Of a stretch of 64,000 bases of DNA, positions 14,663 through 27,060 are shown piece after piece. The position numbers and the translations under genes were made by a program. Source of the DNA: Zelopaecilomyces penicillatus (taxonomy: Eukaryota; Ascomycota; Sordariomycetes; Hypocreales; Pseudodiploosporaceae); assembly GCA_005765155.1 (NCBI GenBank), contig VCCP01000008.1, forward strand, positions 1,674,001 through 1,738,000, in the 5' to 3' direction. How positions within the stretch are numbered: the stretch's first letter is position 1; every line of letters begins with the position of its first letter. Below the pieces are notes generated by a model. That model did no database searches and was not told where the DNA came from. It was given only the letters and a program-made list of their open reading frames with translations.

Positions 14663-15303
14663 TTTGTCCCCCCCAGTTTTCTGTTTCTGAGTGCGAGCCC
14701 AAGAGCGACAAGGCGAAGAAGAAGAATGGGCGAGGAGTGCGTTCTGTGTACGGAGTACCTTGGTTACAGTTCTTCGTGCCTGTAAGAAAAACCGAACGTG
14801 TGCAAACAAGGGGAAGGGGGGGTGTAGCCTCATGGATTCCTTCGGCCGGATCCTCCTGTTGGCAGAATGCGGTGCCTGTCCTGGTGTCTGGAGGGTACGT
14901 ACCTGTAGCACCTTGGGAACGAAAGGGTTGGAGTCTACGGTACGTACCTCGACCCTGGAACACTGGGACACAAACTTTGGGGGGAGTGCGCCAACTGCCT
15001 GGCCAGACACACCCCCCCTCTGATGTTCTTTCGTTTCTTCACAACTTCTGAACCACCCCCCTCCCACCCCCGGGAAAAGGCAGACCCCCCTCCCTTGTTA
15101 TCTGTACACCTGTTTTTATTTTTGCACACCTACAGTGGTGTCTGCACACCTGGGCCAGGGTCTGCCAGCACGCTTAGCGGGGGCGCTGCGGGAGCATTTC
15201 TTGGCCTGGCTTGTGCTGGTGAGATGGGGGACGTCGATGGATGAGTGGCCCTGCGCCAATTCACACACGCCTCGTGGGGAGCGAGGTAAGAAGTACCTCC
15301 CGT

Positions 15304-15345
15304 ACCTACCTGGCAGGGCCCGTGGCAGGGCTTGTACAGGTAGGT
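15304..15345. promoter_or_regulatory. Inverted TACCTACC/GGTAGGTA repeat upstream of bZIP
   Basis: ACCTACCTG at 15304-15312 is matched by its exact reverse complement CAGGTAGGT at 15337-15345, with 24 bp between the arms. A further GTAGGTAGGTAG lies at 15359-15370. The element is about 320 bp upstream of the bZIP start codon. A regulatory role, for instance binding of a dimeric factor, is inference from position and symmetry. The TACCTA motif is frequent through the preceding 15 kb, so a perfect pair could arise by chance. Confidence 0.35.
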
Positions 15346-15370
15346 GCGAGGCAGGTCTGTAGGTAGGTAG

Positions 15371-15664
15371 CGTACATATACATACAAGTGGGCTTCGCAT
15401 CCGCAGCGCTGCTTCCTGCTTTGCCTCAAACTTATTGCTTCCCACGTCAACCTCGTCGACAGCTCCTTCCTCTACTTCATATATACCCTCACCCTTCCCC
15501 CTTCGTCTTCATCTTGCTCCTGCCCTCTTCTTTCTGCTGCTCTTCCAAGAAACCTTCTCCTGAGCTCTGTCATCCTCTCACCACCATCTTCAATCTTCAC
15601 CATTCCCCCCAATCGTCAATAAGATCTGGCTGCTGCCCCGTGCTGTCACCATATCTTGGGGATC
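15371..15664 (+). promoter_or_regulatory. Pyrimidine-rich leader of the bZIP gene
   Basis: From about 15430 the plus strand becomes strongly CT-rich, with long runs of C and T up to the start codon at 15665. This is the usual texture of fungal core promoters and 5' UTRs. A TATA-like TCATATATAC lies near 15476-15485. The transcription start cannot be placed. Confidence 0.4.
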
Positions 15665-17658
15665 ATGTCCTTCACCACCGCGGCTTGGACTTATCCGTCG
15701 CCTACAAATACCACTCCCACCATCGCCTCTACAGCCATTGCCTCTCCATCCGCCTCTCCTCCAGATACTTCGGCCTTCCTGAATCACCTGCACCACCAGT
15801 CCATGCAAATCCAACACCAGGCGGCCATGACAACAGCTCCTTCACCGACGAACACTGCCGCTGCCGCCGCCGGCCCTAGCGCCAACAGCACATCACCCAA
15901 CAGCAACAACGGCATCAAAAAGAAGCGGCCCTCAATGACGCTCAACACCACAGAACTCAGCCGTGAAGACGACTGGACCAAGGTCAAGGACCCCAAGGAG
16001 AAGAAGAGAATCCAGAACCGCGTTGCCCAGCGCACATACCGTACGGCGCCCCCTTTTGATTCTGTTCTGTCCTTCCGACCCTTTATGGACTCCCCCACAG
16101 CTGTGCTTGTATGCAACCCAATTGCATTATACTAACAAGAATTGGAAAACAGGCCATCGCATGAAGGCACGACTTGGCGAACTTCAAGCCAGACTTGACA
16201 GCCACGAACGCCGCAGGCTCCAGCAAGCTACGCCTGACAACAGCGATACTGCCACATCAAACGGCATCGTCCCTCCCTACACAAGCACACCCGCAAACAT
16301 GCACCACGCTCCTGGCAGCAGCTGTGCTGGTGACGACTCATCACCCTCACCTATGGCCAACGCCCCAACACCCACCGCTCAGATGTCCATGATGCAGCCT
16401 GGCATCTATGATCACCAACCCACCGATGGCTCAGAAAACGCAATGTTCCAGCAACCCTCAAGGCTGCTCAACAGCCCCCCGCAATCACATCCTTCACCCG
16501 GGGAGCACGGGTTGCTCTCTCCTCCGGGTCAGCCTGGATCAGAACGTGGCGCCAAGGTACCTCAGGACTTTGTGCTCGACTGTCTGCGTTTCCAGACACA
16601 GTTATTAAACAGGCTTAACAACCTCCAGCAGGACCCAAACTACCCACATCCTTATCCAGGTGCAGACGGTGTGCCACCTAGTAAGTTGACCTCCTACAAG
16701 TTTGGACCCATGCTGGGAATACGGATGGTGATGCTAACTTTTTTCTTAGTGCTGGATGGCATGACCCAAGCGGAGCAGGTCCACTGCGTCAACGCATTCA
16801 CACCAACCAACCAAGAGGCGATGGAATTTGCCTTTGATGCTTCCGTCGACATGTGGAAGACGGACGCTGCAATGACCGAAAAGATGAGATCATCGTCGGC
16901 ATCTACCGCTGATGTTGTCAACTTCCCGTCTCTTGCCGGCGCCACCCCCACCGGCGCTTCTATGGGACCTTCTATGATGGAGCCCCATCCCGGCATGGGA
17001 CCCGACCCTTCACACATGGGCGGCTGCAAAAGCTCAACGCTGGACGACCGCTTCGAGGGCATCATGGAGCATGTTCAGGCTGCGGGATTCGATAGCTTTG
17101 ACGACCTTGTTACTGCCTACTACAACGGAACCTTTGGTGACGCTTCCCCCTTAGCCAATGAACAGCGCCTAAGCCGCAACCGCCGGCTGCCCCGCGTCAT
17201 CGGCGATGTCTTTGAGGCTGCCGAGCAGTGGACAGCTTGGGAGCGCCGTGGCTTTCACGAAGAGATTCTAAAAACCGCCGAGTCCATGTTGACCTCGGAA
17301 GGTACCGGCGCTAGGCCCGCTCTGCTGTCCAAAATTGGCCCCCTGATCGAGTCGCAAGATGGTGTCAACCCCATTGCCACCGCCGAGGCCCTGCTGGCAG
17401 TAAAACGGGCCATCCAGAATGAGGTGGGTTCTTGCCCTGCATTAATATCCAATATTCACTACGATAGTGTGTGCTGACAATGCTTTCTCAATTTAGTTGC
17501 CAAACTCATGGGCCCTCACAATGGCCCTGGCCGCAGATAGCCGGAACTCATGGCAGCGAGACCGCTCCAATACTGCCCTGGCAACAACACTTCTGCTCAA
17601 CTTCTCTGGGCGGATACCCAATGACCAGCTCCTCCGCCTGCTTGGCACCTGTTTATGA
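15665..17658 (+). CDS. bZIP transcription factor (Yap-like basic region)
   Basis: Four exons, 15665-16040, 16153-16680, 16750-17423 and 17497-17658, join in frame to 579 aa. Introns are 112, 69 and 73 bp with GT and AG ends. The N-terminal 100 residues are Ser/Thr/Pro/Ala-rich. The basic region at about 103-128 contains NRVAQRTYR, with the N-x2-AQ-x2-Y-R pattern of fungal Yap/Pap1-type bZIPs, and intron 1 splits the last Arg codon of this motif. The zipper is short: L133 and L140 are in register, but the next heptad position is Arg, with L148 one residue later. The middle (about 150-300) is a disordered Pro/Ser/Gln-rich stretch; the C-terminal half is mostly helical and unrecognised. The protein presumably acts in the nucleus as a dimer. 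Its targets are unknown, and control of the PKS locus 25 kb away is only a possibility. Confidence 0.88.
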
Positions 17659-20600
17659 TGAGCACCGAGCTCCTTGGGAACATGTTCTATTTGACGCATT
17701 TTGATGATTAATCTCTTTCTTCTATTCTCTATCCCATCTTCACGCCTTATTTACCACGAGCCTAGCTGTTTATGCCCTGTTCGTTGCAACTTATTTTGAT
17801 GCCCTGTACATTTCTTTTTCTTTCTCGCCTTCGCGGGAATGCTTTACGAAGTGCGATGAACAAACATACAAGACCGGTTGTTTTTTTTATACCGCCGTTT
17901 GCACAGAGACAAGAAGATATGTCTTTGTCGCATACGACACACATTGACGGAGCCCAGGCCCGGGACCTCCAGTTGAGGAAATGAAGAATAATGGCCCTGT
18001 AGCAATGGCACGGCCCCCCCTCCACATGCACACATACCGCTCTACAATAGGGAACTGAGCCGACACCGAAACACACCTGTCAGTTTCTTCCATGCAGGGT
18101 CCACGAGCCAGCGCTAAGGGATCGTCTGTGTTATGCAGTTTTAGCTATGCTCTGCTGCTGTTCACAGACGTCGTTTCAGCCACCCACCGTTCTGAAGAGC
18201 TCTTTTCGGCTTTGGCCTACAAATGGGTCAATTGCCGGCTACAGCAACGGTCGGGTGGGGCGTGCATCACTTCAACATGCTTGATATGGCTCCGCTTCAT
18301 CTGAAGTTTTTTTTTCTGATTATGGAATACTACCTTGCACGCTCAACAGTGTGTGGGGGGCCATTGGGCGCCGACACATGACTACGCATGCCAGGATGGC
18401 AATTGGGAAGAGGTTGGGAGGTTATTGTGTCTTTTTTTGTCTTTTTTACTGTGGTGAAGCCAATTTCAATGGGCTTCCCAAGATGATTTGTGCCGTTCAT
18501 GCTACGGCCATGATATGTTATTTCTTGGTAGCGAATGTGGAGTGACTGGAGTTTTGTTGGCTAGGATATCTGGTTTCCCACACGTGTTGGATTTTGTGTG
18601 TGTGGGAACTAAAAATAGGCTCGGCATTACAGGCACTGGTGTACTTTAAGACCAGTTTTCTTCTTCCTCTCATATATATCAGAGAGACTGGCTACGGCCA
18701 CAGAACAATTTTTTCACATTCACAGCCTTGAGTACCTTGAGTTTATTTGCAGTATTGTGCCATTTACAACACCAATGACCGACCACATTGACGAAACACT
18801 AGTAACGGACACTGTACGTACATGATGGTGGAATCTGGGGTAGAATTGTGCCGAGGATGACCTCGCATATTTCGTACTTGGCACGAATCGCATGGCGAGA
18901 GACTTGGGTGACGAAGGGGGAACCCAACGTTACACAGAACGGGGGACAGGACAGGGCAGGCATGATTAGGACAGCGCTTTCGGTGTACACCGTGGTACTG
19001 GAACAAGGTTCTGCACCACGTGTTTTTGCGACGTCATCCCGTCAAAAGATCCCCGTTGCCTAGGTAGATAGTTTGCCTGCTTCTATCCCAAAGCAGAAAC
19101 AAACTGGACAAAGAGAGCAATGTAGGTAAATTAATCTACAGACTACGGGGCTGCGGGATAAGCCCTTCATGATGATGGTGGAGGGTCATTGTAGTGGTAG
19201 TGGTGGTGGAGGGTAGTAGAGAAGAGGGGGGGGGAGGGAGACAATTTGTGGAATAGGTAGGTTGTGGTCATCCATCCAATGCCTTTGATCGTCAAACCAC
19301 ACGATGTTTTTAGTGTTGGCGTCGAGAGGCTGTTGCGCCTTTTGCCCAGTAATGTATTGTACGGCACAGAAGAGAGAGAGAGCGAGGGATCATCTCAACC
19401 ATGGCTAACAACTTCAAGCATTGACCTGGATGGCCTAGCTGGAGAGGAGGAGGAGGAGGAGGAGGGGTGGGAGGGGTGAGCAGCGGCGACGGTGCGGGTG
19501 GTGGCTGTTGCAGAGGGCAATTGGAGATGGGGTTCGGCAGCGAGAGCAAGGTCAACCCAAAAAAACATCCATCCCATGTCGCCCTCTCTCCCCCCCCCTT
19601 GGCGGCGCTCTCATTCAGCGTAGGATCTGCGCTTCTTAGCTCCCATCTCCACCTCCCACCACCATTTGTTAGCGGGAAGGCCTGGTAACGGAGGTACGCG
19701 ATTGTGAGCCAGCCAACCAGCTAGCAGCGGTAACTGTCCGACGCAGCTTCTTCTCTTTGCGTTTGGTGTCTGTTTCTGTTCTCTGCCGGGAGCATCATGG
19801 GCGCCGTGCTAGAAGCCCCCCTTCCCCCTTCCGTCCTTGTTGCTATGTGTGGGGAAGTGAGTCAAACTGGCTGAAATGAACCAGAGAGCTTTTTGCCTAG
19901 TTCCTGTAGAGAACGGACCAAAACAGCATGGATTCAAAAGAATAAGCTGGGGTGGACGCTGGGTCCAATTTGGTTGTCCTCTGCCGAGAAGGGATGGTGA
20001 TGTGCATTCATTCTGACATTCATCAACAGGTCTTTCTCCCTCTCCCAATCTCCCATGCATTTCATGCTTGACACTACCAACACAAACACCACCAGACCAG
20101 CAGGGGTCGTGCCCAGTGTGCTGACCTCTCAGTCCTGTCCGTATTTGGCCAATCTTCACAACACCAGGGACCCCACCACTACCAAAGTGATTGGTGCGCA
20201 ACGGCCAGCGATCAACAGCGATAGTCAGTCTGCCACGTGGGGCGGGAGAATCGCTGCCACTTGATCTGTCTTGGAACTCTTCCACAGCTTTTCATCGCTG
20301 CGCAGATTATTTCCACCTTGGATGACCACGGCGGCTGCGGTGCGTGCAGAGCTACACACTACTACTACCACTACTAACAAGTGAGTGAAATAAATCCATT
20401 GATCCAAGAGAGAGCGAGCGCATGGTCATCGAGGCACAGGGAAATATACATGTTACAAGCATTTGACGAAATAGGCATTTGTCCCTCGTATACGGAGTAC
20501 AGGACTTGTGTGAGTAAGCGTTTGTGTGTGTGTGTGTGTGTGCAACTTTCGCTGGCTCGTTCGTACGTAACGTACATGCATTGGCAAGGCATGGACCGCC

Positions 20601-22500
20601 TAGCGATAGCCGGGGAGCGAGCAGGGCCAACCATGTTAGCATAAATCGCCATGTCAAGTCAGCGCCATTGTCTGGTTATCTTTACCCCGAGTTCCGGGGG
20701 GCGCTTGACCGTCCAGCAAACTAGAAGCAAACCGCCAACAAAGCGCTCATTGGACGGCTGAGTGATGGGCGCGCTCCGCCTCAACTCCAGTCCACCTTCA
20801 TCGCGGAGGGAAGAGGATCAAGCACGGCAAATATGGCTTTGTGGAGGTTGCCAGATGCCAGACGCACTGACGTCGAAGGCTTGGTGATCCTTGAGAACAT
20901 GACAAGGGAAAGAAGGTACTAAGCTACGGGGCCACACTACACAAAGGAAAGTGAGGCGATTGCCAATGCCACGAGACGCCACCGTAGAGAGTTGATTCCA
21001 TTATGATGGGGCCCATCACCCCCCTCCCAACTGGTCGGACTAATTGCCGAGGATGAGGGAAGGAAGGGGGGTCGGCAGCTGGCCATGGGCGGTGTTAAGC
21101 ATAGCAGGATCGGTAAAACGGTGTTTTTGATCTATTCTGCCCTGTCCGTCATCTAGAACCTTGGCCCAGTCAACCCCAGCTTGCTTGAGCCCCTTGACAT
21201 GCCTGGCATGGCAGAAAGTTGTGTACCGGGGCGTCGGAGATGGAAGACCACGGCCGTAACAAATGTGGAGAGATGAAAAGATAACCGATAGCCTGACGTG
21301 AACATGGGCGTGTCGGTTGTTGGCGCTCCATCTGTGTTGAGTTGGCTTATGCGGAGTTCTGGGTGCAATGGCGTGGATAAACAGTATAGGTCGTATTTTG
21401 TGATTGTTTTAATGTAGAAGCCTGTACTATCTACCCATGGGAGCGTCGTAGTTGGTTGAATTGACGATGATCATGCCGAGGAGATGAGTTCAAGACGCCC
21501 ACGTTTGCCGATCCTCGCGAGCACTGGAGATCCGGCTCTGCAGGAGGCTAGGTCTGGTCAGCAAAGGGCAGGGGCCAGTTCCTGGGGGCTAGTTGCAGCA
21601 TTTGAAGCCATGGCAGGATTCGAGGTTGTGGAGTGCAGCGTGCAAGGACCACGGCGTGGCCGATGACCAGCCACTTGACGCGATCGTCAGGGAGATTGTT
21701 CGATATGCAGGTTGGCTGATAATGATCCCCCTGGTCAAACAAACGCACCGCCAACAAGGGAGGTCGTGTGAGTTGAGTCGAGGTGAGGCGAGGGTCAGGT
21801 ATTTCGACCGATTAGGATAGACGTCCACTTCGAAGCGATTCAGTGATTGCGGGGCTGATCAACGCCATCAACGCCTTCTTTTCTCGTTCAATGGATGCCG
21901 TTTCAATTAGTCTTTCGTTCTCCACGGTCAAGGGAAACAGGCAAACAGCAATACATATGACTTTGTCTGCCTTGGCATCATGGGCTTAACCCATTTCGGG
22001 CTGACTATCTATGCAGCGTCGCGCTGTATAGAGGAAAGCGGAAAACGGCGGGGATAATAATAAGCACACTGAAGTCGTAGGCAACACCTAGCGTAAGCCT
22101 CTGGCAGTTCGCACGGCAAACTTGGTGTTGTGTTGTATTTTGCTTCCAACTTACATGTGTGAAATGTGGCGAGTCCTGCACCAGAGTACAAGGGCTCCCT
22201 CCTAATTGACCAGGATTGACAGTGGTTCTATTTCCGCATTTGACCCCAATTCGGCTACGAGTTTCGCATATCAATCAGGACATTCCATCATTTTCACTCC
22301 CCTCACAACAGGTGACCTGTCGGAGGGGGGCCCATGTTCGAAGCGTTGGCGCTGCGGGTCCTTCATGCAGACTCCCTCAAACCAAGTGTGGAACGGGCAA
22401 CTTGAATCAGTTACAACGCTTCACGATACGGGAAGTTCTAATCATCGTCATCTTCAAAGTCATGATCAGTAGCCACCGTGGGGTAAGCTGTCCAAGTCCT

Positions 22501-22521
22501 CCCCCCCCCCCCCCCCCCCCC
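22501..22521. repeat. Poly-C tract (21 C)
   Basis: An uninterrupted run of 21 C on the plus strand, equivalent to 21 G on the minus strand. Confidence 0.9.
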
Positions 22522-25500
22522 GGCCATATATGTGGTCCCTGGAAGTCCAGCATAGGGGTGGGTGTGTGCATCATGTCGATGGATTTGAGAGGGACCAGAC
22601 GACGCGAGTGTACAGTTCGTCCAACGATCAGAAGACTTCAGAAAGCTTAGGCTGAAATGTCTTGACCAAACACAGTCGAAGCTACCTGGCAAGATCAGGC
22701 CATGGATAAGCAGTCCTTGGCGACTGCCGCTTTACGTTAGCTGTGGTAGCATCATCTTAACTCTGAATTAGAGTATCCAGAATGTGGAATAAACGCATGA
22801 CGCAACCTCATCCCGCGAGGGCTGTGTTTTGTCCCAGTGACCGCGCTGTTACCCATGACGGGTGCCAGATGCGGCAGTGTTGTTTTCATGCGCAAGGTTC
22901 TCATCAAACAAGAGGGTCTGGACTCTGGTGTTTGATTGAGTATAATGCTAAACAACTTCGGCATGCCTGATTGCTGGAAAATTGACATGCAAGTTTTGAA
23001 ACACGGAGCTTCTGACTCCAAGCGCCCGGCGCCCGATATTTGCATCCGGGAATACGGGCCGCATAGTATCGGCAGAAGTGAAATAGCCCATAGCGGCTCC
23101 GCACTTTCGGCATCCCGTGCGTTTGCCGGGCCGGTCGAGGAGAGTAGATAGAGGCTCGCATTTCGGGATTAAACATTCCGTTCCAGTTTGGGTAAGGTCG
23201 CTGTACAATATATTGAGTTCGCCGCGTCTGGTTGTCGCATTGTCACTTGCCAAAAGTCTGATATTGCGCTGTGCCAGTTCTCTGTCGTTTGCACTCGGTG
23301 AATGTCGGATAATGTCGGATAATCGCTGATTGATTGATGTTGGGCTGAATGCCGTAAATCCAACTTGTCATTTTCCTTCCTTCGTGTGTCTGTCCAAGAC
23401 TTTACACATTTCAAAATTCGAGACGTGAGTGCTGTTGGTTGATGTTGGTGGTGGGCTTGTGATATTCCGAGTTCTATTTGGTGGCATTGGCGCTTTTAAG
23501 TTAACGAAGGACTAAAAAGAGTGGTGAGGATTACAGATCTATGTTGATTGTATCGGTCTTGAGTCCAATTGCATTTTCCTCGAAAAGAACCGTCATAACA
23601 CAAACAAATCTATCCGTCTGCCAAAATACATTTAAAAAAGACGAAACGAACATATGCTTGATCGATTCTATGCTTGAAGACATTTCATTGTCCTTGCATG
23701 ACTGTTCGAAAATCTTAGCAGTTCAACTAGCAGCTGTGGAAACCCTGAAGAAACGACTCTGTTGTAAACCCCAACGTCGATGTTCCATTCATGTGACGCT
23801 TGAGCCATGACATTTTGAGCAAAAAATAAGCGCGAATGCAGTTGAATGTAAATCAGGCTGGTAAACGTACGTGATGATATAGTTATTCGAGTGGTCGTCT
23901 GCACTTCTGAGGCTTTGCAGTCTGTTGGGGCAAAGTTTGAGCTGATATATTTAAGGATATCTCTTGAGGGTGACACCGGCTTGTCAAATCATAATTTTAT
24001 CGTGTTTGAGTCTCATCAACTCTTCAACACTGAAAGAAGACTCAGACACTGCTGATAAGTCGGGTGTTTGGGATGCGCACTCTCATCCCTGTATAATCGC
24101 ATGGCGTGTGCCTGCTACATTATCTTTCGGAGTGTTTGCGGTAACACCAAGCACCGTCTTAGACTGAGGCATCGCAGGGCTGTTCGACTTCATGGATTCC
24201 AGGACGTGGTTGGCCGAGGCAACAAGAAACTTCCACCAACATGGTCAAAAACCCCAACCGATTTTACTCTCTCTGAACTCAGAAGAAAAACTTCCAAACT
24301 CTGCGATTCCTGAAATAATTGCAAGCCCACAGTTGTCGACTGTGTTAGAGATGCTAATATCATGTAAGTACCAAGGGACATGTTTGCTCAACAGAGTTGC
24401 AGACTGGCAACTCAAAGTCAACCTCGCTTGAAATCAATTTGGGACAAGGATTTGGAGGTACATCGTCGTCTTTAACATCCAATTTGCAAAGGCGACTGTA
24501 ACTTGAATGCAATTGTCGTCGGTGTTCTTGTCGATCCTGGAGTCGATCGAGTTTCGATGACGATGAATTCGGTTCGAGGTCATGGAAGCATCCGGCAGTG
24601 CTACTAACTAGCTGGGTTCGCAACAGTACAGGTGCACTTCGTTGATGGACCAGCAACTGCTTCTATCGATTGGTTTCGTTGTTTACTTCTAGGTACCAAG
24701 GCAGAGATGACCGATTGAAGAGGTTGATAGGTAGGTAAGGTAGAGCGTCGTGGAAGTTGTCATAGAGTGGCGGTTGTCGGTCGATTGCGGCATGCCGGTA
24801 CCATTCTCATAATATTTCCAGCCGAGTCTTCGAACCACAACTTCCCTCGATTAGTTGTGCCTACCGATCAAATGGCCAACTGCGGATGCCTCCCACGATT
24901 TTTGATGTTGATGTTTATAGTTGTTTCCCACTTCATTCGACCAACTGCACGTAGAAATTAGGGAAGGAGGGGAAGACAGCGAGCGAGAAGAGAGAGCCCT
25001 GGCTATAATATCAAGCGGCAAGTGTTGTTGGTAGACTTGGTAAACTTGGAAGACTGGTTTGTGCCCGTTGGCAGCAAACTCCGACCCGCTGCAGCGCGGC
25101 CGACCAACCGAGTTACTCAGTCTGCGTAAGCGATCGATCGCCGATGGATCGTCTGAACATGCTGGCGGCCATGAGCGGCGGACTCGGGCATAGCTAACGT
25201 CCCTTTGCGGGGGAACCTCCACGTAGTTGATATATTTCTTCTTTTTATTCAAGAAAATGGGGAAATAGAGAAAATGGCGATGTGGGAAAGCCTCTTTGGT
25301 GGAGTTTTTTTTTTTGGCCGTGGGGGGTTGTTGCTGATGGGAAGTCGCAGGTCAATGATGCACAGGCAGGCACGTTCGCTCCTGCACCTCAACGCACATA
25401 TCCAGTCGTCCCTTGTTTCTTTTTTTTTTCTCTTCTTTTTTCTACTCCTACTCCTTTTAACACCTGCTGGTTCTTTTTCTCCGCCAATTCCCCTCGTTCG

Positions 25501-27038
25501 GTGTCCTGCCAAGAGTACCTGGGGGGGCCGATGAACCCACTGCCCATACGGCACTGCACAGCCAAGGAGAAAACCCATGCATTGATGGTCCGGCGACGTC
25601 ACGATGCAACACAGACTGACCATCCTACACTCCATAGCCATAGCCATGTAGTAAGAAAAATGATGGGGTTGCCATGTTGTATCATAAATTTGCAACTACA
25701 AAAAGGTTTGCGCCTCGCGAAAACATCTAATAATGGGTCTGAGAGCTTCCTTCCTTCCAGCTGACGAACGGACGCTACGGCGATCGACAATGCCTATCCG
25801 TTGCGGCTCATGGCATGAACAGTTGAACTCTTCTTGTCTGCTTGCCGTAATGGGCTGACGGCAGTTGACTGCCGTGAGGGATGGCCAAAAGATTACTCCG
25901 TAGGTGCACACTGAAACTCGGCCGGCACCCGCAGCTTATCTCCGTCTTCGAGAACATTTCGGAGTCATAAAGATAGGAGGGTTTGCGGGCAATGATTGGA
26001 AATTCTGTTAGTCTTCCCTCAGCTTAACGAGCATCTCAATGGCTCTTAATCGCCGACGATGACGTTGGGGGGTTGTCAAGTCCATTCCATAGCACACTGA
26101 TTAGAGGATCTCCAACCATAAACTGACTACATCCGCGTGAAGTCCACAATTTTGTGCCTCCGAGCCTCTCGTGAAAATGCATGTGAAAATCACGTAGCAT
26201 ATACATCGCTGACTTGATGGATACTTGTGGATTTCTTCAGAGGACTATTGATACGTAGTTATTGATTTTACCAGAAGTATTCCTAATACGCCAAGACAAC
26301 CCTCTGCAACTCGACAACAATGTCGTCACCGTCACGTGCAGGCCGCACAATGAACAGTGAGAAGAGAATTGGTTATGTGCTCGGCTAGACCTCGGAAACC
26401 CACTACACAGCGAGCCGTAGGGCTATTACTCATGAGGGGTGTGGGATCTGAGTAATACCAGCGATCTCGGGGAGGGGCCATCCATTTTGCCGATGAATCC
26501 TCCACGCTACAGTGGAGCAACCATCAATGGAGATCATGGTGGAAATTGGAGCGGCTTGGTAACGGGAAGGTCACAGTGGAAGGCGGGTTGGCGGGCCGCC
26601 ATGCTGTTGCGCCACTTCTCAGCGGCTGTGGCTGATGGTGCGAAGTGGGGGGTTAGACTGGCAGCTGTGGCTGGTATTTTTGCACACCCTTGATGTAAGC
26701 ACCCCAAACTGGGCCTCAATATCGAGCATTGAATCAAACAAAGACATGGCGTAGGAGAGATACCGAGAGTATAACCGAGGAGCCAAGCAGGACCTCGTCG
26801 CAGAGTGCGGGTTGAGAGTCTGTGCTGAGATGAGGCGGCGCACAAGACACAATGTGCACAAAGCAAGTGGCGTTTGAGCCTGTGCTTGTCTCCCCCGCCA
26901 CAACTCATGTGCCACCAGTGCTTACTGGGCGTGTCCAAGGGACAGCGTCAGGCTATTGTCGTATCGTACGAGTTTGACAGAGATTACAGCATCACACAAA
27001 GTTCCCTCTTTACCGCATGGGAACAGGATATGGACGTC

Positions 27039-27060
27039 TTTTTTTTTTTTTTTTTTTTTT
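27039..27060. repeat. Poly-T tract (22 T)
   Basis: An uninterrupted run of 22 T on the plus strand, about 860 bp upstream of the thioesterase start codon. Confidence 0.9.

Larger units (their letters stand above)
1..15303. other. Long gene-free, repeat-rich region
   Basis: No open frame here shows a recognisable domain or a plausible exon chain. The longest frames are low-complexity or lie across simple repeats. The stretch holds many short microsatellites (GT, TC, AGC, TGG, CAA), homopolymers of T and G, and recurrent TACCTACC or GGTAGGTA clusters, for example 8207-8220, 8332-8342, 10846-10865 and 11662-11715. It precedes the bZIP gene, so part may be its extended regulatory region, or it may carry non-coding transcripts. 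A gene-free run this long is unusual for a filamentous ascomycete. I see no tRNA or rRNA. Confidence 0.6.

Noticed and set aside
14458..15067. Overlapping frames of up to 197 codons on both strands
   Set aside because: The frames cross the TGG repeat and C-rich stretches on both strands equally, as expected of non-coding GC-rich DNA.
23541..24431. Fragments considered as parts of a fungal transcription factor
   Set aside because: No Zn2Cys6 motif or other DNA-binding region was found, and the fragments cannot be joined in frame.
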